Shown: positions 17,024 to 25,989, counted from the first letter of the stretch. The stretch is 64,000 nt of DNA from Sulfitobacter sp. SK011 (GCF_003352065.1 NZ_CP025803.1:186001-250000), one strand, 5' to 3'. A program made the numbers and translations. Notes: generated by a model not told the origin, from the sequence alone.

Positions 17024-19037
17024 TCATCGTCAAAAGCTCATATTCGGCCACAGCCTCTTCTTTCTGATTGGTCAGAGTTACGTGCCACCGTACCTCGCCG
17101 TATTCATCATTACGAGGGGTTTTGTGTTTGACGCTCAGCCGCACCTTGATGCTGTCGCCTGCCTCAACCGGTGCCATGAAACGCAAGTTATCAAGGCCGG
17201 TATTGGCCAAAACGGGGCCGGGGTCAGGTTGCACAAACAGCCCTGCCGCGAAACTGAGCAGCAGATATCCATGGGCGACCCGGCCCGGGAAAAACGGATT
17301 TGCGCGCGCCGCTTCGTCATCCATATGCGCATAAAACGTGTCACCCGTGAAATGGGCAAAGGTTTCGATGTCCTCCAGCGTCACCTGGCGGCTGTCGCTG
17401 TGGAACGTCTCGCCAATCTCAAGCGCGGTAAAGCTGCGGGTGAAAGGATGCGGCTTGTCTGTTTTCTCGGTCGCGCCGGGCACCCATTGTTGGCCGATCG
17501 CGGTCAAGATGTCGGGGCTACCTTGAACCGCCGTGCGCTGCATATAATGCATGACACCGCGGATGCCGCCCAATTCTTCGCCGCCGCCCGCGCGACCGGG
17601 GCCGCCATGGACCATATGGGGCAAGGGCGCGCCGTGCCCTGTCGCTTCGGCCATTGATGATCGGTTGTTGAAATAGAGCCGGCCATGGAACGCGGCCGCC
17701 CCCAGCGTGATATCCCGCGCAACATTACCGTCATTGGTAAAAACCGACGCGACCAGCGACCCCTTGCCTTTGTTGAGCAGGGCAATGGCGTGATCGAGAT
17801 CGCGATAGGGCATGATTGTTGAAACGGGGCCAAACGCTTCGGTGTCATGTACGCGCTGCGCGGTGTCCGGGTTTGCGCAGTGAAACAGCATTGGCGGGAC
17901 AAACGCGCCCTTGTCCTTGTCGGCCCCTTCGATGCTGAAATCATCGGGGTTGCCAAAAACACGCTCCGCCTCCGCCCCGATCAATGCGGTTTTTTTCAAT
18001 ACGTCATGTTTCTGACTGGCCGATACCAGCGCCCCCATGCCTGTCGCCTCGTTGCGCGGGTCACCGATTGTGGTGTTGGAAAGACGGGCACTGATCGCCG
18101 CAATCACTGCATCAATCCGGGCTTCTGGCACGATGATGCGCCGGATTGCTGTGCATTTCTGACCTGCTTTGGCGGTCATCTCGCGGTGGACTTCTTTCAC
18201 AAAAAGTTCGAATTCTGCCGTATTAGGCTCTGCATCTTGGCCAAGGACAGACGCGTTCAGGCTGTCTTGTTCCGAGGCGAAGCGCACAGAGCGTTCCAGC
18301 AACACTGGGTTGCGGCGCAGTTTGAGCGCGGTATGTGCGGAACCCGTAAAGGCCACCGCATCCTGACAATCGAGATGATCCAGCATGTCGCCCAGTCCAC
18401 CACTGACCAGTTGCAGCGCACCTTTGGGCATAATGCCGGAGTTTAACATGATACGCACGCACGCCTCGGTGACGTAACAGGTCGCGGTGGCAGGTTTTAC
18501 AATGGCAGGAACGCCAGCCAGGAGGGTCGGTGCAAGCTTTTCCAGCATCCCCCAAACGGGGAAGTTGAAGGCGTTGATATGGACGGCGACGCCCTGCAAC
18601 GGCGTGCAAATATGGCGACCCATGAATTGCCCTGCGCGGCCCAATTGTTCTGGTGGGCCATCAAGATACACATGAGCATCGGGCATCTCGCGCCGTCCTT
18701 TCGACGCAAACACCAACATTGTGCCAATGCCACCGTCCACATCGATCTTGTGATCGCTCAGGGTCGCGCCGGTGTCATAGGACAGGTCATACAGCGTCTG
18801 CCGATGCTCGCGCAGATGAAGGGCCAGCGCCTTGAGCATGCGCGCACGGTCATGAAACGTCATTTTCCTTAATGTAGGCCCGCCGGTATCACGGGCGAAA
18901 CCCAGCATTCCCTGAACATCGAGGGCATCATTGCCCGCCTGCGCAATGACGTCACCGGTAATCGCGCTGGCGATATTGCGGGCACCTGCGCCAGATGAAA
19001 CCCATTGCCCTGCGGCAAAGCTTTGTACGTCCAACAT
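17013..19037 (-). CDS. paaZ: Bifunctional oxepin-CoA hydrolase / semialdehyde dehydrogenase
   Basis: A fusion of about 674 residues. Residues 1-520 are an aldehyde dehydrogenase domain (INAFNFPVWGMLEKLAPTLL for NADP binding, AGQKCTAIRR with the catalytic Cys) and the last 145 are a MaoC-type R-hydratase (FTGDTFYAHMD, FFPGRVAHGYLLL). PaaZ opens the oxepin-CoA ring by hydrolysis and oxidises the aldehyde to 3-oxo-5,6-dehydrosuberyl-CoA. I start it at ATG 19037, preceded by AGGAG at a seven-base spacing; the upstream TTG at 19040 is less likely. It lies ten bases after paaE. Confidence 0.95.
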   Translation of the reverse strand: MLDVQSFAAGQWVSSGAGARNIASAITGDVIAQAGNDALDVQGMLGFARDTGGPTLRKMTFHDRARMLKALALHLREHRQTLYDLSYDTGATLSDHKIDVDGGIGTMLVFASKGRREMPDAHVYLDGPPEQLGRAGQFMGRHICTPLQGVAVHINAFNFPVWGMLEKLAPTLLAGVPAIVKPATATCYVTEACVRIMLNSGIMPKGALQLVSGGLGDMLDHLDCQDAVAFTGSAHTALKLRRNPVLLERSVRFASEQDSLNASVLGQDAEPNTAEFELFVKEVHREMTAKAGQKCTAIRRIIVPEARIDAVIAAISARLSNTTIGDPRNEATGMGALVSASQKHDVLKKTALIGAEAERVFGNPDDFSIEGADKDKGAFVPPMLFHCANPDTAQRVHDTEAFGPVSTIMPYRDLDHAIALLNKGKGSLVASVFTNDGNVARDITLGAAAFHGRLYFNNRSSMAEATGHGAPLPHMVHGGPGRAGGGEELGGIRGVMHYMQRTAVQGSPDILTAIGQQWVPGATEKTDKPHPFTRSFTALEIGETFHSDSRQVTLEDIETFAHFTGDTFYAHMDDEAARANPFFPGRVAHGYLLLSFAAGLFVQPDPGPVLANTGLDNLRFMAPVEAGDSIKVRLSVKHKTPRNDEYGEVRWHVTLTNQKEEAVAEYELLTMNAV

Positions 19038-19047
19038 CAAGATGCTC

Positions 19048-20112
19048 CTAGTGCGTATCGTAGTCTATGATGAGCGCGTCACTGAGCGGATAGCTCTGAC
19101 AGGTCAGCACATAGCCGCGTTCAACCTCATAGTCCTCAAGGGCATGATTGCTCAGCATTTCAACTTCGCCTTCAATAACCTTCCCCATGCAGGTCGAACA
19201 AACGCCCGCCTTGCAGGCAAAAGGTGCGTCCTGGCCGTTTGCCAAGGCAGCCTCCAATACAGATTGTCCCTTGGTCATCTCAAACGTGCGCTGGGCCCCT
19301 TCGATGATCACAGTGACTTGGGTGCCTCTTTGACCTTCGCTGCGCTTGGCCATTTCCTGTTTCGCCAATTGCCCTTGCTGGCTTTCACTAAAGAGCTCAA
19401 ATTTGATCTGATCAGGCTCTAACCCGTGCTTTTTCAGGGATTCTGAGACGGCCAGCATCATCGGTTCCGGCCCGCAGATGAACGCGGTATCCATATTTTT
19501 CACGTCAATCCAATGCTTGAACAGCATCGCGCATTTTTCCTGATCGACGCGACCGGTAAACAGATCAATATCCTGCCCGGATTCCAGCATGTGAATGATG
19601 GTCAGGCGACCCATATAGCGGTTCTTGAGGTCCTCAAGTTCTTCGCGAAACATGACCGTGTTCACGGCGCGGTTTGCATAGACCAGTGTGAAAGTTGAAT
19701 GCGGTTCGCGCTTCAGCACTGTTTTAAGGATCGACAAGACAGGCGTAATGCCCGATCCCCCTGCAAAACCGAGATAATTTTTGGCCTTATCAGGCTCTAA
19801 CTTGGTGAAAAACTTGCCCTGAGGGGGCATCGCATGAAGTGTGTCGCCCACTTTCAGGCGGGTATTCGCAAAGGTTGAGAATGCGCCACCATCAACCCGT
19901 TTGATGCCAATCTGCAAGACATCGTCATCAAGTCCGGCGCAAATCGAATAGTTACGGCGCAACTCGGTGCCGTCAAAATCCTGTTTGAAGGTCAGATACT
20001 GGCCCTGGGTAAACGCAAACGCCGCAGGGTCCGCAGGTTCAAGCGTCAGGACAACTGCATCACGGATGGTATGGTGAATATCTGTCACGGTAAGGGGAAG
20101 AAATTGGTTCAT
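19048..20112 (-). CDS. paaE: Phenylacetyl-CoA epoxidase reductase subunit PaaE
   Basis: A 354-residue NAD(P)H reductase feeding electrons to the PaaABC epoxidase. The N-terminal part is a ferredoxin-NADP reductase module (RRNYSICAG binds FAD, FAGGSGITPVLSILK binds NAD(P)H), and the C-terminal module is a plant-type 2Fe-2S ferredoxin with CKAGVCSTCMGKV. I use ATG 20112 (MNQFLPL); the frame runs open further upstream through the paaD end, but that stretch is not family-like. It follows paaD by ten bases. Confidence 0.95.
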   Translation of the reverse strand: MNQFLPLTVTDIHHTIRDAVVLTLEPADPAAFAFTQGQYLTFKQDFDGTELRRNYSICAGLDDDVLQIGIKRVDGGAFSTFANTRLKVGDTLHAMPPQGKFFTKLEPDKAKNYLGFAGGSGITPVLSILKTVLKREPHSTFTLVYANRAVNTVMFREELEDLKNRYMGRLTIIHMLESGQDIDLFTGRVDQEKCAMLFKHWIDVKNMDTAFICGPEPMMLAVSESLKKHGLEPDQIKFELFSESQQGQLAKQEMAKRSEGQRGTQVTVIIEGAQRTFEMTKGQSVLEAALANGQDAPFACKAGVCSTCMGKVIEGEVEMLSNHALEDYEVERGYVLTCQSYPLSDALIIDYDTH

Positions 20113-20122
20113 TTCGGGGGCC

Positions 20123-20590
20123 TCAAATGCACTTGAAATAGTCAAAGGGTTCCAGACAGTCCTTACAACGCCATTGCGCTTTGCAGGGGGTTGAACCGAA
20201 TTGGCTGATCCTCTCGACCTGACTGGACTTACAATGCGGACATGCCTTTGGACCGCCTGCGGGTTGGGGTGGGGCAATCCCATAGCGTTCCAGTTTTTCG
20301 CGGCCCGCGTCAGACAGCCAATCGGTGGTCCAGGCGGGTGATAATTGCCTTTTTAGAGCCAGTTTTTCGATGCCCTTGGCCCTAAGGGCCGTTTCGATAT
20401 CAAGATTGATGATGCTGGTCGCGGGACAGCCGGAATAGGTCGGGGTGACGGTGACTTCAAGCGTATCACCATGCCACTGAATGTCGCGGATGATGCCCAG
20501 ATCAGTCAGCGAGATCACAGGAATTTCCGGGTCGGGCACCTGCGCCAGCCAATCCCAAACAGTGTCTAACGAAGGCTTTTCGATCACCAT
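20123..20590 (-). CDS. paaD: Phenylacetyl-CoA epoxidase assembly protein PaaD
   Basis: A 155-residue MIP18/DUF59-type protein needed for the epoxidase, probably for iron or Fe-S maturation. The N-terminal domain has VPDPEIPVISLTDLGI and YSGCPATSII; the C-terminal tail is a cysteine cluster (CPHCKSSQVERIS, then STPCKAQWRCKDC) typical of PaaD. The start is ATG 20590, which overlaps the paaC stop. The frame remains open to 20620, but that extension lies inside paaC. Confidence 0.94.
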   Translation of the reverse strand: MVIEKPSLDTVWDWLAQVPDPEIPVISLTDLGIIRDIQWHGDTLEVTVTPTYSGCPATSIINLDIETALRAKGIEKLALKRQLSPAWTTDWLSDAGREKLERYGIAPPQPAGGPKACPHCKSSQVERISQFGSTPCKAQWRCKDCLEPFDYFKCI

Positions 20591-21339
20591 GACGCATCCG
20601 GATAGGCGCGTTGGAGCCATTGCATCTGCGTCAGCATGTGCCCCAGATGTTCAGAATGTCGAACGCCGGATTTTCCGCCTTTGTGCGCAAAGTCGGTGGT
20701 CGGTCGGACCAAGGTTGCGGCGGTAAACACATCACTTAACAAGGCATCATACCCCTCGCGCAAAGATGCAGGATCTGGTGCAATGCCGTCTTTGACCATT
20801 TGTTCATCAACGGCATCAGACACAAACATTTCCCCGACATAGGGCCACAACCGATCAAGCGCTTTTTGCATCCGGTTGTGGCTTTCTTCGGTGCCGTCCC
20901 CAAGGCCGATCACCGTGTCAGAGGATCGTTCAAGGTGATAGGTCACTTCCTTGGTCGATTTTTCCGCTATTGCGGCAATCTCGGCATTGGATGACCCCAT
21001 CAGGGCCTTCAATTGCGCCAGATGCCAGCCATCAAACAGGAACTGACGCATCATGGTGTGGCCAAAATCGCCATTTGGCTGTTCAACCAACAGGACGTTC
21101 CGAAAATCCCAAACGTCACGGTGAAACGCCAGCGTATCTGCATCGCGCGATTTGCCTTCGATCTGGCCAGCCAGACCAAGCCAAAGCTGAGTCTGCCCGA
21201 TCATGTCGAGCGCCGTGTTGGCCAAAGCGATGTCTTCTTCAAGGACCGGGGCAACGCCACACCATTCAGAGACGCGGTGCCCTAAAACAAGGGTGTTATC
21301 GCCCATGCGGCACAGAAATTCAAAGAGCGGTTGGGTCAC
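20584..21339 (-). CDS. paaC: Phenylacetyl-CoA epoxidase structural subunit PaaC
   Basis: A 251-residue ferritin-like, non-catalytic partner of PaaA in the epoxidase core. It is mostly helical, with GDNTLVLGHRVSEWCG near the N-terminus and STKEVTYHLERSSDTVIGLGDGTEESHNRMQ in the middle, as in PaaC. The start is a GTG at 21339 that overlaps the paaB stop (GTGA). It shares an overlap with paaD downstream. Confidence 0.95.
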   Translation of the reverse strand: MTQPLFEFLCRMGDNTLVLGHRVSEWCGVAPVLEEDIALANTALDMIGQTQLWLGLAGQIEGKSRDADTLAFHRDVWDFRNVLLVEQPNGDFGHTMMRQFLFDGWHLAQLKALMGSSNAEIAAIAEKSTKEVTYHLERSSDTVIGLGDGTEESHNRMQKALDRLWPYVGEMFVSDAVDEQMVKDGIAPDPASLREGYDALLSDVFTAATLVRPTTDFAHKGGKSGVRHSEHLGHMLTQMQWLQRAYPDASW

Positions 21340-21680
21340 ATCGCCCCCACTTCGTCCGGGATGTCAAAGAATGTGGGGTGGCGGTAAACCTTGTCATTGG
21401 CAGGCTCATAAAGCGCGCCCTTATCCTCGGGCGAGGAGGCGGCAATATCCATCGCCTGAACGGCCCAGATGCTGACCCCTTCGTTGCGGCGTGTGTAGAC
21501 ATCGCGGGCATTTTTGATGGCCATTTCCGCATCAGGAGCATGGAGCGAGCCAACGTGTCTATGGCTAAGCCCGTGCTGCCCCCGGATAAAGATTTCCCAC
21601 AAGGGCCATTCGGTTGCGCGGGCTTTGCCGTGTGGCACGGCCTCGGTGCCGTCATATTCGCTGGATTCAGGGCTGCTCAT
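21336..21680 (-). CDS. paaB: Phenylacetyl-CoA epoxidase subunit PaaB
   Basis: A 114-residue small subunit of the multicomponent epoxidase. Characteristic stretches are PLWEIFIRGQHGLSH and SLHAPDAEMAIKNARD followed by YTRRNEGVSIW. PaaB bridges PaaAC dimers. It starts at ATG 21680, four bases after the paaA stop, and ends inside the GTG start of paaC. A second minus-strand frame over the same bases (21320-21655) is a shadow. Confidence 0.95.
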   Translation of the reverse strand: MSSPESSEYDGTEAVPHGKARATEWPLWEIFIRGQHGLSHRHVGSLHAPDAEMAIKNARDVYTRRNEGVSIWAVQAMDIAASSPEDKGALYEPANDKVYRHPTFFDIPDEVGAM

Positions 21681-21684
21681 GATT

Positions 21685-22677
21685 TTACTCCGCTGCTAAT
21701 GCGCTTGCGCGTTTCTTTTCGGCGTGGGCCAGCAATCCTTCACGCACCCAACGCCCGTCGTCCCATGCTTTGTTGCGGGCCTCCAGCCGTTCGGTGTTGC
21801 AAGGGCCGTTGCCGCGCAGAACGTCAAAGAATTCGTCCCAATCAGGTTCGCTGAATTCGTAATGCCCGGTTTCCTCGTTAAGCTTCAGCTTGTCGTCGGG
21901 AATTGTCAGGCCAAGGTATGCGGCTTGCGGGGCGGTTTGATCGACGAATTTCTGGCGCAGCTCGTCATTGGTGTTCATCTTGATTTTCCACGCCATGCTT
22001 TGTGCGGAATGGACCGATTCAGCATCTGAGGGTCCGAACATCATCAAAGACGGATACCAGAACCTGTTCAACGCATCCTGAGCCATCTTACGCTGTGCCT
22101 CGGTACCGTTCGCCATCTTCATCATGATGTCGAACCCCTGGCGCTGGTGAAAGGATTCCTCTTTGCAGATGCGCACCATCGCACGGGCATAGGGACCGTA
22201 TGATGTGCGTTGCAGGGGCACCTGATTCATGATTGCGGCACCATCGACCAACCAACCAACGGCACCCATATCTGCCCATGTTAGGGTCGGATAATTGAAG
22301 ATCGAAGAGTATTTCATCTTGCCTGACAGCAGGTCACGCGTCATCTGATCGCGGGTCACGCCGAGCGTTTCAGCAGCGCAGTAAAGGTACAGACCATGCC
22401 CGGCCTCATCCTGAACCTTGGCCAGCAGGATCGCTTTGCGTTCGAGCGTCGGCGCGCGGGTCACCCAGTTGCCTTCGGGCAGTTGGCCGACGATCTCGGA
22501 ATGGGCGTGCTGACCGATTTGCCGGATCAGGTTTTTGCGATAGCCATCAGGCATCCAATCCTTCGGCTCAATCTTGCCACCTGCGTTGATACGTTCCTGA
22601 AAGGCGCGTTCGTCCGGCTCCATCTCGTCCAGGGATTTGACGCCTTTGCCGGTGGACTGGATCATCTGTGCGTACAT
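21685..22677 (-). CDS. paaA: Phenylacetyl-CoA epoxidase catalytic subunit PaaA
   Basis: A 330-residue ferritin-like diiron oxygenase subunit that epoxidises the aromatic ring of phenylacetyl-CoA. Iron-ligand motifs are visible as [16 protein letters not shown] and [13 protein letters not shown], each with Glu-x-x-His. Length is typical. It starts at ATG 22677, overlapping the end region of the thiolase gene, with AAAGGA as ribosome-binding site. It is followed by paaB, paaC, paaD and paaE in the usual order. Confidence 0.97.
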   Translation of the reverse strand: MYAQMIQSTGKGVKSLDEMEPDERAFQERINAGGKIEPKDWMPDGYRKNLIRQIGQHAHSEIVGQLPEGNWVTRAPTLERKAILLAKVQDEAGHGLYLYCAAETLGVTRDQMTRDLLSGKMKYSSIFNYPTLTWADMGAVGWLVDGAAIMNQVPLQRTSYGPYARAMVRICKEESFHQRQGFDIMMKMANGTEAQRKMAQDALNRFWYPSLMMFGPSDAESVHSAQSMAWKIKMNTNDELRQKFVDQTAPQAAYLGLTIPDDKLKLNEETGHYEFSEPDWDEFFDVLRGNGPCNTERLEARNKAWDDGRWVREGLLAHAEKKRASALAAE

Positions 22678-22680
22678 CGT

Positions 22681-23883
22681 TCAGGTCCTTTCTAGGATCA
22701 TGGCAACACCTTGCCCAACACCCACACACATCGTGCAAAGGGCATAGCGGCCACCGGTGCGTTTGAGTTGCAAGGCGGCGGTCATCACCAGCCGTGCGCC
22801 AGACATGCCAAGCGGATGGCCAAGGGCGATGGCCCCGCCGTTGGCGTTCACATAGGGCGCATCATCTGCAACGCCCAAAGCACGTAGGGTGGCGAGGCCT
22901 TGGGATGCGAAGGCCTCATTAAGCTCAATCACATCCATCTGGTCGATGGTGAGGCCCGCGCGGGCGAGAACCTTTTGACAGGCCGGGATCGGGCCGATGC
23001 CCATGACACGCGGTTCCACCCCTGCGGCCGACATCGCAACAACGCGTGCAATCGGTGTCAAATTGTGGTCGTTCGCCGCCTGCTCTGACGCTATCAAAAG
23101 CGCCGCGGCACCGTCGTTCACGCCAGACGCATTACCTGCCGTGACGGTCAGGTCAGCACCGTTGATGCCGCGTAACTTTGCCAGTTTGTCGGCCGTTGTG
23201 TCTGGGCGCGGGTGTTCGTCGCTATCCACGATGATGGGGTCACCCTTGCGCTGCGGGATAGATACCGGCGTGATTTCTTCGGCAAAGATGCCAGCGGCAT
23301 CCGCCGCAGCCCAGCGTTGCTGACTGCGCAGGGCAAAGGCATCCTGATCGGCGCGGGTCACACTGTGGTCCTCAGCGACATTGTCGGCCGTTTCAGGCAT
23401 TGAATCGACACCATACTGCGCTTTCATCAATGGATTGACGAACCGCCAGCCGATCGTCGTGTCATAGACAGCATTGCCACGGGAATAGGCCGTTTCGGCC
23501 TTGGGCATCACGAAGGGCGCGCGCGTCATGCTTTCGACACCGCCCGCGATTGCCAGATCCATATCGCCTGCGCGGATGGCGCGGGCGGCGGCACCGACGG
23601 CATCCATGCCAGAGGCGCAGAGCCGGTTGATGGTGGCACCGGGCACATCCACTGGAAGCCCGGCCAAAAGGGCGGCCATACGGGCGACATTTCTGTTATC
23701 CTCGCCTGCCTGATTGGCGCACCCGAGGATCACATCATCGACCTGCGACCAATCCACGTTCGGGTTTCGCGCCATCAATGCGGCGATTGGAATGGCGGCA
23801 AGATCGTCGGGCCGCACACTTGCCAGGGCACCGCCGTAACGTCCAATTGGAGTGCGTATCGCATCACATATCAAGGCTTCCAA
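22681..23883 (-). CDS. paaJ: 3-oxoadipyl-CoA / 3-oxo-5,6-dehydrosuberyl-CoA thiolase
   Basis: A 400-residue thiolase, first gene of the paa operon. The acyl-accepting cysteine lies in [13 protein letters not shown] (near residue 90) and the catalytic pair is [11 protein letters not shown] (His) and [11 protein letters not shown] (Cys) at the C-terminus. It cleaves the two beta-ketoacyl-CoA intermediates of the phenylacetate pathway; PcaF of the beta-ketoadipate route is nearly the same enzyme, but the paa context decides. The start is a TTG at 23883 with a GGGGGA ribosome-binding site. No ATG fits the family N-terminus. Confidence 0.93.
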   Translation of the reverse strand: MEALICDAIRTPIGRYGGALASVRPDDLAAIPIAALMARNPNVDWSQVDDVILGCANQAGEDNRNVARMAALLAGLPVDVPGATINRLCASGMDAVGAAARAIRAGDMDLAIAGGVESMTRAPFVMPKAETAYSRGNAVYDTTIGWRFVNPLMKAQYGVDSMPETADNVAEDHSVTRADQDAFALRSQQRWAAADAAGIFAEEITPVSIPQRKGDPIIVDSDEHPRPDTTADKLAKLRGINGADLTVTAGNASGVNDGAAALLIASEQAANDHNLTPIARVVAMSAAGVEPRVMGIGPIPACQKVLARAGLTIDQMDVIELNEAFASQGLATLRALGVADDAPYVNANGGAIALGHPLGMSGARLVMTAALQLKRTGGRYALCTMCVGVGQGVAMILERT

Positions 23884-23944
23884 ACGGATTTCCCCCTTTG
23901 CCGTGCCGAAAGCTAGCCGATCAGGGATAACAGAGCAAGATTAA

Positions 23945-23982
23945 TGTTACTAATCTTTAGAACATCTCTATATTCAGTAACA
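23945..23982. promoter_or_regulatory. Inverted repeat upstream of the paa operon (candidate operator)
   Basis: TGTTACT (23945-23951) and AGTAACA (23976-23982) are perfect seven-base arms separated by 24 bases, in the 123-base gap between the cupin gene and the thiolase start. A TATAGA sequence on the minus strand within the spacer could be a -10 element. The position fits an operator for PaaX, encoded at the operon end, but the arms do not match an operator I know for certain. Confidence 0.45.
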
Positions 23983-24006
23983 CGTTGAGCGAACCTCTAC
24001 CCAATT

Positions 24007-25098
24007 TTACACGATTTTCGTGGAAAAGTCCCCTCTTAACGCGACCTCCAACAGTTCCAGATCTTCAGAACAATCCTTGTACTGCGCCATCATATCGGGT
24101 GGGATGACAAAGGCATCACCGGGTTGCAAATCGCGATCCTCTTGGCCCTCGGCAGAAAGCGTCATTGTGCCATCCATGACAAAGGTAAAATGGATGTCTG
24201 CATCATGCGTGCTGGCTGGCGGGGCCCCCTTCTCAAATCGAGCGACCTGAATCCCTGCCACACCTTTGGTTCCTGCGGCGATACCCGTGTCGCGCATCGT
24301 GAACCCCGGAATCCGAAAAGGGGCCCAATCTGCCTTGTCCTTGATGTGATGGACAAAGGTCTGCCCGTCCCATTCGCGATCGGGGTCGCCCGTGCCATTG
24401 GGCAGCGTGAATTCATGATCAATGGTGGTGACATGTTCGGCGGGGACACCAATTTCGATGACCTCAATCTCGGCAGAGGCTTCGACCACCCGGTGACGGA
24501 TGCCGGGGGGTTGGGTCACACAATCGCCTGCATGCAGGCGGATCGCTTCACCCTGGTCCTCATAGAGAACATCAACCCAGCCTTTGTAGCAGAAAATGAG
24601 CTGAAATCCGACCGTATGATAGTGCACCATATCCGGCACCGGGCCGCCATCAGGGATGCGGATGTGACTGGCAATGATCGACCCGCCAAGGCGTGTCGGG
24701 ATAAGATCGCGGTAATGCATCCCTGCTCGGCCGATGACCCAAGGTGCCTCATCGCGCAACCGGCGGACGGCAAATTCATGCTGTGTTGCGGGCTGTTCAA
24801 CGGTTGGTGACAGCGGCACAATTTCAACCTTGGTGCCATTGGGCGCAGTCAATGACCGCTTTCCATCGGCAAAACTGTCTGGATCGTCGGTCAAAATCCG
24901 CAGGTGGCCCGGCGGGACAGCGGCACCTTTTTCAATCCGGATCCGGACACCATGACCTGAAAAACTGGCCACTGAGGGATCATCGGCCGGGAAAATATTC
25001 TCAAGCCGCATGCCCAGCGTCCTTGTGAAAAACGGCAGATCATTGCGCAATTCCTCGGTTGGCAAAAGGAATTCCGCTTTGATGTCAGATGAACTCAT
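24007..25098 (-). CDS. VOC-bicupin protein of unknown substrate
   Basis: A 363-residue protein. Residues 1-60 resemble half of a glyoxalase/VOC domain (FFTRTLGMRLENIFPADDP). Two cupin barrels follow: the first with YHTVGFQLIFCYKGWVDVLY and HAGDCVTQPPGIRH, the second with THDADIHFTFVMDGTMTL and LQPGDAFVIPPDM. The His/Glu metal ligands of a cupin are present at least in part. ATG 25098 is preceded by AAGGATCACAGG, so I reject the longer frame from 25275. It lies on the same strand just upstream of the paa operon, so it may act on a related aromatic or CoA intermediate; this is only positional inference. Confidence 0.72.
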   Translation of the reverse strand: MSSSDIKAEFLLPTEELRNDLPFFTRTLGMRLENIFPADDPSVASFSGHGVRIRIEKGAAVPPGHLRILTDDPDSFADGKRSLTAPNGTKVEIVPLSPTVEQPATQHEFAVRRLRDEAPWVIGRAGMHYRDLIPTRLGGSIIASHIRIPDGGPVPDMVHYHTVGFQLIFCYKGWVDVLYEDQGEAIRLHAGDCVTQPPGIRHRVVEASAEIEVIEIGVPAEHVTTIDHEFTLPNGTGDPDREWDGQTFVHHIKDKADWAPFRIPGFTMRDTGIAAGTKGVAGIQVARFEKGAPPASTHDADIHFTFVMDGTMTLSAEGQEDRDLQPGDAFVIPPDMMAQYKDCSEDLELLEVALRGDFSTKIV

Positions 25099-25421
25099 CC
25101 TGTGATCCTTGTTGGTTATTGGACGGCGACGATAGGGCTGAAATATGCAGGTGGCCGCAGTATGCCGTTTTTGCTTTTGCGAACAAGTCAGGGCGCAATC
25201 CATCTGACAGTGCCAACTGTCGGGCAACGCGGATTGGTTGTGCCGCATGATCCAATGGGCTTTCTTCGCGCTCATAGGGCGCGCCCGATTAACACAACGG
25301 TCACGTTACAAGTTTGCTGCGGAACATGTGGGAATGAAGGAACATCTAATTATTCTGACGGGACTGTGGTAATTTCCAACAGCACAAATTCATATAATTA
25401 AAAGAAATTCTTCTAAGGGAT
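25099..25421. other. Intergenic region before the island boundary
   Basis: A 323-base stretch between the cupin gene and the left att repeat. No frame with coding character and no RNA gene is visible. The composition becomes AT-rich toward the right end, where the island begins. Confidence 0.5.
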
Positions 25422-25440
25422 TGGTGCCAGGAGAGGACTC
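25422..25440 (+). repeat. attL: left copy of the tRNA-Leu 3'-end repeat
   Basis: The 19 bases TGGTGCCAGGAGAGGACTC repeat the 3' end of the tRNA-Leu(CAG) gene at 60,200-60,219 (TGGTGCCCAGGAGAGGACTC) in direct orientation, with one C missing. Flanking bases GGGATTG precede both copies with a two-base offset. After the repeat the tRNA similarity stops. The pair brackets the region carrying the integrase and mobility genes, so it marks the island boundary. Confidence 0.85.
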
Positions 25441-25496
25441 ACATACTCAACTTAATCATTTGATTTCAAAAAGTTAAGTCGCGTGTGGTTTTGCTC

Positions 25497-25529
25497 GATA
25501 CCCCCATTGATACCCACAGGGTGGGTAGC
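25497..25529. repeat. Arm-type repeats near attL
   Basis: Three related nine-mers: GATACCCCC (25497-25505), GATACCCAC (25509-25517) and the inverted GTGGGTAGC (25521-25529). The same GATACCCAC/GTGGGTATC motif occurs four times near the integrase start at the other island end. They probably bind the N-terminal arm domain of the integrase. The 25,441-25,748 stretch contains no convincing gene. Confidence 0.65.
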
Positions 25530-25711
25530 GTTTGGAGGTTCGGGTGCGGAGCAAGGACTCACTAGATCACCATTCAACGCCTTAACTGAACATAGCAGAG
25601 CACGCCATTTCGTTCAATCTAACGATGACGTCGTGCCAACGCAAATCTGTGGCTTGATCCACATCGCCGAGCAGCTAGACTGCAACCCTCTCGGGAGATT
25701 TGTCTAAACCC

Positions 25712-25727
25712 GAGCATCGCGATGCTC
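25712..25727. promoter_or_regulatory. Palindrome upstream of the left alpA gene
   Basis: GAGCATCGCGATGCTC is a perfect 16-base palindrome ending 21 bases before the alpA ATG. The same core GCATCGCGATGC sits at the same place before the right-hand alpA copy (58,562-58,573). Conservation between copies whose surrounding bases have diverged suggests an operator, perhaps for AlpA itself. Confidence 0.55.
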
Positions 25728-25748
25728 TTCATTCAAGGAGAGATCGTG

Positions 25749-25937
25749 ATGAGGTTACTTTCAAAACGCCAGGTCAAGGAGATGGTCCTGTATTCACCGC
25801 AACACATAGCCAGACTGGAAAAAGCAGGCCAATTCCCCAAACGGGTACAGCTGGGCTCGAACCGGGTTGGTTGGGTTGAGCGCGAAGTGCTGGATTGGCT
25901 TGAAGTTCGGCTTGCGCGGCGCGAAGAGCCAAACTGA
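25749..25937 (+). CDS. AlpA-family helix-turn-helix regulator, left copy
   Basis: A 62-residue MerR-type/AlpA DNA-binding protein: LLSKRQVKEMVLYSPQHIAR contains the helix-turn-helix, followed by GQFPKRVQLGSNRVGWVER and EVLDWLEVRL. AlpA proteins control integrase expression or act as excision factors in P4-like elements. ATG 25749 follows a strong AAGGAGAGATCGTG leader; an upstream in-frame ATG at 25722 is less likely. A close paralogue lies at 58,353-58,538 in opposite orientation. It is the first gene inside the left island end. Confidence 0.85.
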   Translation: MRLLSKRQVKEMVLYSPQHIARLEKAGQFPKRVQLGSNRVGWVEREVLDWLEVRLARREEPN

Positions 25938-25939
25938 AA

Positions 25940-25989
25940 CTCCTGAAAAGGAGCGTGGGCGACTGGATGTGCACTATCTGGTCGCCCAC
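25940..25989 (+). terminator. Paired stem-loops after the left alpA
   Basis: A small hairpin (CTCCT at 25940-25944 with AGGAG at 25949-25953) is followed by a larger one, GTGGGCGAC (25955-25963) with GTCGCCCAC (25981-25989). The same two-hairpin layout follows the right alpA copy with different stem sequences. There is no T-run, so termination could be Rho-assisted. From 25,990 to 26,257 I see no gene. Confidence 0.55.

Noticed and set aside
25483..25707. 74-codon plus-strand frame near attL
   Set aside because: It runs over the arm-type repeats and has no coding character; better explained as attachment-site DNA.
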